In this document: positions 59,101 through 64,000 of the stretch, one piece after another
Layout: every line of letters starts with the position of its first letter
How positions within the stretch are numbered: the stretch's first letter is position 1
Assembly: GCF_003025615.1 (NCBI RefSeq)
Contig: NZ_PYMJ01000001.1
Coordinates: 62,001-126,000, forward strand
Origin: Photobacterium frigidiphilum
GTDB taxonomy: Bacteria > Pseudomonadota > Gammaproteobacteria > Enterobacterales > Vibrionaceae
Reading direction: 5' to 3'
Length of the DNA stretch: 64,000 bases
The notes under the pieces: generated by a model
Seen by the model: the letters and a program-made list of their open reading frames with translations, nothing else
What the model was told of the DNA's origin: nothing
Database searches by the model: none
Program-made: the position numbers and the translations under genes

Positions 59101-60873
59101 ATGGATAAACAAATACAGAAAAATTTAACCAAATGGTTAAAAGAACAAAGCAAACTAGCAAAACGCTGGTTAATGCTCACTATTGGGCTGGGTTTCCTTT
59201 CTGGATTACTGCTCGTCGGACAAGCAGCACTTCTTGCGAATATTCTTCATGAACTGATCATGGAACATACCGACAAATCTGAGCTTATTAATCAGTTTAT
59301 TGGTTTGATCGTTGTGGTTGCCCTTCGTGCTGCATGTAGTTGGGGGCGTGAAATAACAGGATACCGCTGTGGCGAACAAATTCGCTTGCACATTCGTCAA
59401 CTTATACTGGATCGCCTCCATAATTTAGGCCCGGCCTATATCAAAGGGAAACCTGCGGGTGTCTGGGCAAGCCTTGTGCTTGAGCAAGTAGAAGAGATGC
59501 AAGATTTCTTTGCTCGCTACCTGCCTCAGATGTCGATTGCGGTTTTAGTCCCCGTTATTATTTTAGTCACGGTTTTCCCTCTCAATTGGGCTGCAGGGTT
59601 AATTTTTTTAATTACAGCACCGCTTGTACCTATCTTCATGGCGCTTGTTGGCTTAGGTGCAGCTGATGCTAACCGTCGTAACTTTAAAGCGCTCCAGCGT
59701 CTTTCTGGGCACTTTTACGACCGTTTGCAAGGCTTATCAACCTTACGTTTGTTTAATCGTGCAGAAGCGGAAGCGGAAAACCTGCATGCTGCATCAACCG
59801 TGTTACGCAAACGCACAATGGAAGTATTGCGCCTTGCCTTCTTATCCTCAGCAGTCTTAGAGTTCTTCTCTGCTATTTCAGTGGCTATTGTTGCGGTGTA
59901 TTTTGGTTTTGCTTTCATTGGCGAATTAAACTTCGGGCATTACGGTATTCCAATTAGCTTATTCACTGGCTTATTTATCTTGGTACTTGCTCCTGAATTT
60001 TATCAACCTCTGCGTGATTTAGGTACGTTCTATCATGCCAAAGCACAAGCGATTGGCGCAGCAGAATCGATTGTTGAATTTCTAAATGCAGAAGCTGATG
60101 AGATGAAGGCTGGTGATACAAACTTACCGTCACCTGAAACGATAGAGCTCCATGCTATCGACTTAGAAGTGCTTAGCCCGGAAGGGAAAATTCTAGCGGG
60201 CCCGCTCAGTTTTTCTATTCATTCACAAGAACAAGTTGCGCTTGTTGGCCCTAGTGGTGCTGGCAAAACTAGCCTATTGAATGCCCTACTCGGTTTCCTA
60301 CCTTATCGTGGTAGTTTAAAAATTAATGGCATTGAACTGAATGAACTTGATCACAGCCAATGGCGTCAGGCAATTAGCTGGGTTGGGCAGAATCCTTTAT
60401 TGGTTCACGGCACAATTCACGACAACATTACGCTAGGTAACCCATTGGCAACTGAACAACATATTGCTCAAGTGGCGAAACAAGCTTATGCGAGTGAGTT
60501 TATTGACCGACTAGAAAAAGGCTACCAGCATCGTGTGGGAGATCGTTCTGGCGGATTATCTGTTGGTCAGGCTCAGCGATTAGCTGTTGCACGTGCCATG
60601 CTACAAAACGGTTCTTTTTGGTTACTGGATGAGCCCACTGCAAGCCTTGATGCAAACAGTGAAAAGTTGGTACTTGATAGCTTGGCGCAAGCCGTTAAGG
60701 GTCAAACAACATTGATGGTTAGTCACCGCTTAGATCAACTATCAGCTATCGACCGTGTACTTGTCTTAGACAATGGCAAGCTGGTTCAAAATGGTCATTT
60801 CGATCAAATTAGTCATGAAGGCCTTCTCGCTGACATGTTGGCACATACTGATAAGAGGGATCTCGATGCGTGA
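59101..60873 (+). CDS. cydD: heterodimeric thiol exporter ABC subunit CydD
   Basis: CydDC is an inner-membrane ABC transporter subunit pair, first described as exporting cysteine/glutathione and later proposed to handle haem, needed for cytochrome bd assembly. The 590-residue half-transporter has six membrane helices (about 20-310) and a nucleotide-binding domain with Walker A GPSGAGKT (383-390), signature LSVGQAQRLAVARA and Walker B FWLLDEPTA. The signature reads LSVGQ instead of LSGGQ, a variation seen in CydD. It overlaps cydC by 8 bp. Confidence 0.95.
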   Translation: MDKQIQKNLTKWLKEQSKLAKRWLMLTIGLGFLSGLLLVGQAALLANILHELIMEHTDKSELINQFIGLIVVVALRAACSWGREITGYRCGEQIRLHIRQLILDRLHNLGPAYIKGKPAGVWASLVLEQVEEMQDFFARYLPQMSIAVLVPVIILVTVFPLNWAAGLIFLITAPLVPIFMALVGLGAADANRRNFKALQRLSGHFYDRLQGLSTLRLFNRAEAEAENLHAASTVLRKRTMEVLRLAFLSSAVLEFFSAISVAIVAVYFGFAFIGELNFGHYGIPISLFTGLFILVLAPEFYQPLRDLGTFYHAKAQAIGAAESIVEFLNAEADEMKAGDTNLPSPETIELHAIDLEVLSPEGKILAGPLSFSIHSQEQVALVGPSGAGKTSLLNALLGFLPYRGSLKINGIELNELDHSQWRQAISWVGQNPLLVHGTIHDNITLGNPLATEQHIAQVAKQAYASEFIDRLEKGYQHRVGDRSGGLSVGQAQRLAVARAMLQNGSFWLLDEPTASLDANSEKLVLDSLAQAVKGQTTLMVSHRLDQLSAIDRVLVLDNGKLVQNGHFDQISHEGLLADMLAHTDKRDLDA

Positions 60874-62587
60874 TTTAGTCCCTTACCTAAAGCTTTACCG
60901 TAAGCACTGGTTTGGCTTAACTGTAGGTATGATACTTGGCTTACTGACTTTACTTGCAGGGCTTAGCCTTCTCACCTTATCGGGTTGGTTTATCTCTGCA
61001 TCTGCGGTTGCTGGCTTAACCATTGCCCGACAAACATTTAATTATATGTTACCCGGGGCCGGTGTTCGTGGCTTCTCGATGGCAAGAACCGCTGGTCGCT
61101 GGGGGGAAAGGGTTGTTAGCCATGATGCAACTTTCAAACTGCTTGCCGACCTACGTTTATTCTTTTTTAAAAAACTTACGCCATTAATTCCTGGTCGCCA
61201 GACAAATCTGCGTGATGCTGATTTACTCAACCGCCTTGTGGCTGATGTTGACGCAATGGATCATGTCTATCTGCGCCTTGTTAGCCCTCTTGTTATTGGT
61301 GTTATAGGGTTACTAGCCGTAACCGGCTTTCTTGCTTGGTTTGACTTAACCATTGGTTTAACGTTGGGTGCCGTTCTTTTGTCGCTCATGTTAGCGCTAC
61401 CCGTTATTTTTTACCGCCTAGGTAAATCTAACGGTGAAGAACTGACTTATGCTAAAGCCAATTACCGAGTGAAGCTGCTTGACTGGTTGCAAGGCCATGC
61501 CGAGTTACTTCTGTTCAACGCAGAAGACCGTTACCGTAAAGAAGCAGAAAACGAGCAAGAAAAGTTACTCGCAGCACAACGGAAAATGGCGAGCTTAACA
61601 GGATTTGCTAATGCGATACTGATGGCTGCAACAGGTTGGACGCTAGTACTGATTCTGTGGATTGCCGCTGATGGTGTTGGTGGAGCAATGCCTGATCCCT
61701 TCATTGCCATGGTAGCTTTTGCGACAATGGCAAGCTTTGAAATGATGATGCCTGTTGCGGGTGCCTTCCAATATTTGGGGCAGACACTAACCTCAGCACG
61801 CCGTTTAAATGAAATTATTGAAGCAACGCCTGACACACAGTTTGATCCTAATGGACATCAAGCTGTCGTCCACGGTGATATCAGTATTGATAATATCAGT
61901 TACACCTATCACGATAGTGAACAGCCTGTTGTCAGTAATGTCTCTATCAAGCTTAAAAAAGGTGAAAAACTGGCATTGCTCGGGCGTACTGGTTGCGGTA
62001 AATCAACCTTGCTTCAGCTAATCACCCGTAATTGGGATCCACAGCAAGGGCAAATCAGCATTGATGGTGTTGCTTTACCCTTATGGCATGAAACATCGCT
62101 TCGTAAAGCGATTACCGTCGTTAGCCAACGTGTTGATGTGTTTAATGGCTCATTACGTGAAAACCTTGTGTTGGCTAAACCTGAGGGCACAGATGAAGAG
62201 TTCAAAGCATCACTCGTGCATGTTGGGCTAGAAACCTTGCTTGAAGATAAAGGATTAGATACTTGGTTAGGTGAAGGTGGTCGCCAGATATCTGGTGGTG
62301 AGCGCCGTCGCTTAGGTATTGCACGGGCACTGCTTCATAACGCCCCTATTCTTCTACTGGATGAACCTACAGAAGGTCTTGATCGCCGTACCGAACAACA
62401 GATTTTAAGCCTGTTACTAGAGCATGCGAAAGATAAAACCGTCTTATTCATTACCCACCGCTTAGTCGGTCTAGAGCAAATGGATCATATTTGCTTAATG
62501 GATGAAGGTGAAATCATCGAACGCGGTAAACACCAAGATCTGATCGCAACTGGTGGTCGATACACTGAATTGTGTAACCGTATCTAG
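60866..62587 (+). CDS. cydC: heterodimeric thiol exporter ABC subunit CydC
   Basis: CydC is the partner of CydD. The 573-residue half-transporter has six membrane helices and a nucleotide-binding domain with Walker A GRTGCGKS (373-380), the signature ISGGERRRLGIARA and Walker B ILLLDEPTEGLD. Start choice: ATG at 60866 (MRDLVPYLKLY) has AGAGG upstream and overlaps the cydD stop; a longer in-frame ORF from 60773 lies wholly inside cydD and is not used. Coupled translation fits a fixed 1:1 complex. Confidence 0.95.
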   Translation: MRDLVPYLKLYRKHWFGLTVGMILGLLTLLAGLSLLTLSGWFISASAVAGLTIARQTFNYMLPGAGVRGFSMARTAGRWGERVVSHDATFKLLADLRLFFFKKLTPLIPGRQTNLRDADLLNRLVADVDAMDHVYLRLVSPLVIGVIGLLAVTGFLAWFDLTIGLTLGAVLLSLMLALPVIFYRLGKSNGEELTYAKANYRVKLLDWLQGHAELLLFNAEDRYRKEAENEQEKLLAAQRKMASLTGFANAILMAATGWTLVLILWIAADGVGGAMPDPFIAMVAFATMASFEMMMPVAGAFQYLGQTLTSARRLNEIIEATPDTQFDPNGHQAVVHGDISIDNISYTYHDSEQPVVSNVSIKLKKGEKLALLGRTGCGKSTLLQLITRNWDPQQGQISIDGVALPLWHETSLRKAITVVSQRVDVFNGSLRENLVLAKPEGTDEEFKASLVHVGLETLLEDKGLDTWLGEGGRQISGGERRRLGIARALLHNAPILLLDEPTEGLDRRTEQQILSLLLEHAKDKTVLFITHRLVGLEQMDHICLMDEGEIIERGKHQDLIATGGRYTELCNRI

Positions 62588-62620
62588 TTTACCTTAGACA
62601 GTAGGTTTCGATACCGAGAT

Positions 62621-62656
62621 AAACAAAAGGCGAGGATATTCCTCGCCTTGTTTGTT
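62621..62656. terminator. bidirectional terminator between cydC and the glycine-zipper gene
   Basis: AAGGCGAGGA and TCCTCGCCTT form a 10-bp GC-rich stem with a 3-nt loop, with A-rich and T-rich flanks. Confidence 0.85.
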
Positions 62657-62689
62657 TCTATCTTTCAAGAATAAATCACATTTTCTTGA

Positions 62690-63148
62690 TTAAAATTCTT
62701 TATCAACCCTTACGCCATCATTGAAGTAAAGAATCCGCACATTGTCACCTCGATTAAACACTGAGGTTTGATCAACATCTTGAATAACATCAATGAGCTT
62801 ACCTTGATCGGTTTTAATCAACACTTCAACTAAACGATATTCAATAACGGTTTGTCCTTGCTGGCGATTATGAGCAATACCGGCCCCCGCAACCGCACCT
62901 ACCGCGGTAGCGACTTCTCGACCAGTACCACCACCAAATTGATTACCAATCAAGCCACCCACCACACCGCCTAACAATGTTTCCCAGCCGTTTCGCTGTG
63001 AATTAATCACTTCTTGTTGGGTGATATAACGAACAGATTCAATCTGGCCAAAAACAACGTCATTTACTGGTCGCGCTTCATTTCGATTATACGGTGCCGC
63101 TGTTACGATCAAAGGAAGCATTAGCAGTAACAATAAAAATTTTCTCAT
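62690..63148 (-). CDS. glycine zipper 2TM domain protein
   Basis: This 152-residue envelope protein has a signal peptide (MRKFLLLLLMLPLIVTA) without a lipobox Cys. The centre is a glycine-zipper hairpin (LLGGVVGGLIGNQFGGGTGREVATAVGAVAGAGIA) like that of SlyB/PcP and 17-kDa antigen proteins. A beta-rich C-terminal domain (VIEYRLVEVLIKTDQGK) follows. Start choice: ATG at 63148 has GGAG 9 nt upstream; the ATG at 63163 overlaps that site. The role is probably in envelope integrity or stress, but it is not defined. Confidence 0.85.
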   Translation of the reverse strand: MRKFLLLLLMLPLIVTAAPYNRNEARPVNDVVFGQIESVRYITQQEVINSQRNGWETLLGGVVGGLIGNQFGGGTGREVATAVGAVAGAGIAHNRQQGQTVIEYRLVEVLIKTDQGKLIDVIQDVDQTSVFNRGDNVRILYFNDGVRVDKEF

Positions 63149-63227
63149 ATATAATTTCTCCATTGACGCTAATTTTTAACTAAAAAGTATTCTTTTAAAG
63201 ACTATTTAACGAGAACAACTGAGTTTT

Positions 63228-63941
63228 ATGGCAATTTACCTACCGGAACTTGACCCGGAAAATACTCTTTTCCCGGAACCTGAAACCGCACTTGATGAAC
63301 CCAATGGCTTACTTGCTTTTGGAGGCGATCTTCAGCCTGCACGTTTGCTTGCGGCTTACCGCCAAGGTATTTTTCCTTGGTACTCTAATGGTGAGCCTAT
63401 TTTATGGTGGAGCCCTGCCCCGCGTGCCATCTTTCTGCCTAACGAATTTAAGCCCAGCAAGAGCTTACGAAAGTTCTATCGAAAATCAGGATACCAAATC
63501 ACACTGAATAATGCCTGTCATGACGTTATTCGCCAATGTGCCGACTGTCGAAGTCCTGAAGAAACATGGATCACCGAAGATATGATCCAAGCTTATCAAA
63601 CGATGCACAACCTTGGACACTGCCATTCGGTAGAAGTTTGGCACCAAGATAAACTCGTTGGCGGATTTTATGGTTTACAAATCGGTTCAGTGTTTTGTGG
63701 TGAATCAATGTTTTCATTAGCCGATAACGCATCAAAAATTGCACTATGGTTTTTTTGCCGCCATTTTTCAGATCAAGGTGGCACCCTCATTGATTGCCAA
63801 GTGATGAACAATCATTTGGAGTCACTTGGCGCACTAGAAATTCCACGAGCACCGTTTATGCAACAGCTGCTCCAGCAAAGAGCTGCCATAATTAAACCAA
63901 ATAGTTTTGTTCCTCAAACGCTCAAAATACCTATTGAATAA
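63228..63941 (+). CDS. aat: leucyl/phenylalanyl-tRNA--protein transferase
   Basis: Aat adds Leu or Phe to proteins with N-terminal Lys or Arg, marking them for ClpS/ClpAP. The 237-residue protein has the family signatures GLLAFGGDL, AYRQGIFPWY, WWSPAPRAIF, WITEDMIQAY and GGFYGLQIGSVFCGESMFS. It overlaps nothing and is 8 bp ahead of bpt on the same strand, so both N-end-rule transferases are in one operon, as in other vibrios. Confidence 0.96.
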   Translation: MAIYLPELDPENTLFPEPETALDEPNGLLAFGGDLQPARLLAAYRQGIFPWYSNGEPILWWSPAPRAIFLPNEFKPSKSLRKFYRKSGYQITLNNACHDVIRQCADCRSPEETWITEDMIQAYQTMHNLGHCHSVEVWHQDKLVGGFYGLQIGSVFCGESMFSLADNASKIALWFFCRHFSDQGGTLIDCQVMNNHLESLGALEIPRAPFMQQLLQQRAAIIKPNSFVPQTLKIPIE

Positions 63942-63949
63942 AGAGATTT

Positions 63950-64000
63950 ATGAATAACCTTTCTTTACGCATCGGCCTCACACCAAACTCCGACTGTAAC
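63950..64000 (+). CDS. bpt: aspartate/glutamate leucyltransferase, N-terminal fragment (runs off the window)
   Basis: The last 17 codons read MNNLSLRIGLTPNSDCN. The LRIGLT start and a Cys a few residues later fit the N-terminus of Bpt (Ate-type), which leucylates proteins with N-terminal Asp or Glu. AGAG lies just upstream of the ATG. Position after aat supports this; the rest of the gene is outside. Confidence 0.75.
   Translation, partial: MNNLSLRIGLTPNSDCN

Noticed and set aside
60773..60865. N-terminal extension of cydC
   Set aside because: The 31 extra residues lie wholly inside cydD and do not resemble CydC; the ATG at 60866 has a ribosome site.

Overview
This window is a piece of a gammaproteobacterial chromosome, almost certainly Vibrionaceae and most likely Photobacterium. 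The grounds are an AT-rich base composition, the gene neighbourhoods (rpmF-plsX-fabHDG-acpP-fabF-pabC-mltG-tmk-holB-ycfH; ald/lrp-ftsK-lolA-rarA-serS; trxB-cydDC; aat-bpt) and the close similarity of LdhA, AcpP, RNase E and FabF to enterobacterial and vibrio proteins. The genus is inference. Nearly all of the window is core genome. I see no intact insertion sequence, prophage, CRISPR array, rRNA or tRNA.

Layout: 1-1009 holds the end of a sensor kinase and a stand-alone receiver. 1134-2129 is ldhA. 2.4-6.7 kb is the most lineage-specific stretch: an outer-membrane beta-barrel protein, a LysR regulator, a TfoX/Sxy competence-type regulator, a Lon-N-domain protein and an HDOD protein. lysO (lysine export) and ptsG (glucose PTS) follow. 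From 10.1 to 20.7 kb on the minus strand is the lipid/envelope/replication cluster: yceD, rpmF, plsX, fabH, fabD, fabG, acpP and fabF, then pabC, mltG, tmk, holB and ycfH. Internal terminators follow acpP and fabF. yceF, a HAD phosphatase, rluC and rne (RNase E) come next.

27-38 kb carries a SulP anion transporter, a DUF3313-type lipoprotein, cobalamin salvage (cobT-cobS-cobO), psiE, an anaerobic C4-dicarboxylate transporter, a membrane hydrolase, a zinc-ribbon membrane protein, a CBS-domain protein and yihY. 38-47 kb has an AsmA-family protein, udk, apbC, metG and a dicarboxylate/amino-acid symporter. 47-56 kb has an orphan membrane-anchored helical protein, serS, rarA, lolA, ftsK and lrp. 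56-64 kb has ald, trxB, cydD-cydC, a glycine-zipper protein, aat and the first codons of bpt.

The genes fit a facultatively anaerobic lifestyle: fermentative lactate dehydrogenase, fumarate/succinate-type exchange, glucose PTS and cytochrome bd assembly. Two perfect FNR-type palindromes (TTGAT-N4-ATCAA) lie upstream of ptsG and of the C4-dicarboxylate transporter. The ptsG box sits at about -41 relative to a good -10 hexamer. A near-consensus CRP site precedes ldhA.

I did not find a clearly new multi-gene system. The most interesting non-routine signals are the FNR-type ptsG promoter, 15-bp minisatellite arrays inside the FtsK linker, a duplicated GVAxPExAMGKV microdomain in the RNase E tail, a nested inverted repeat between fabG and acpP, an orphan single-pass helical protein next to serS, and a small overlapping ORF after the DUF3313 lipoprotein gene.
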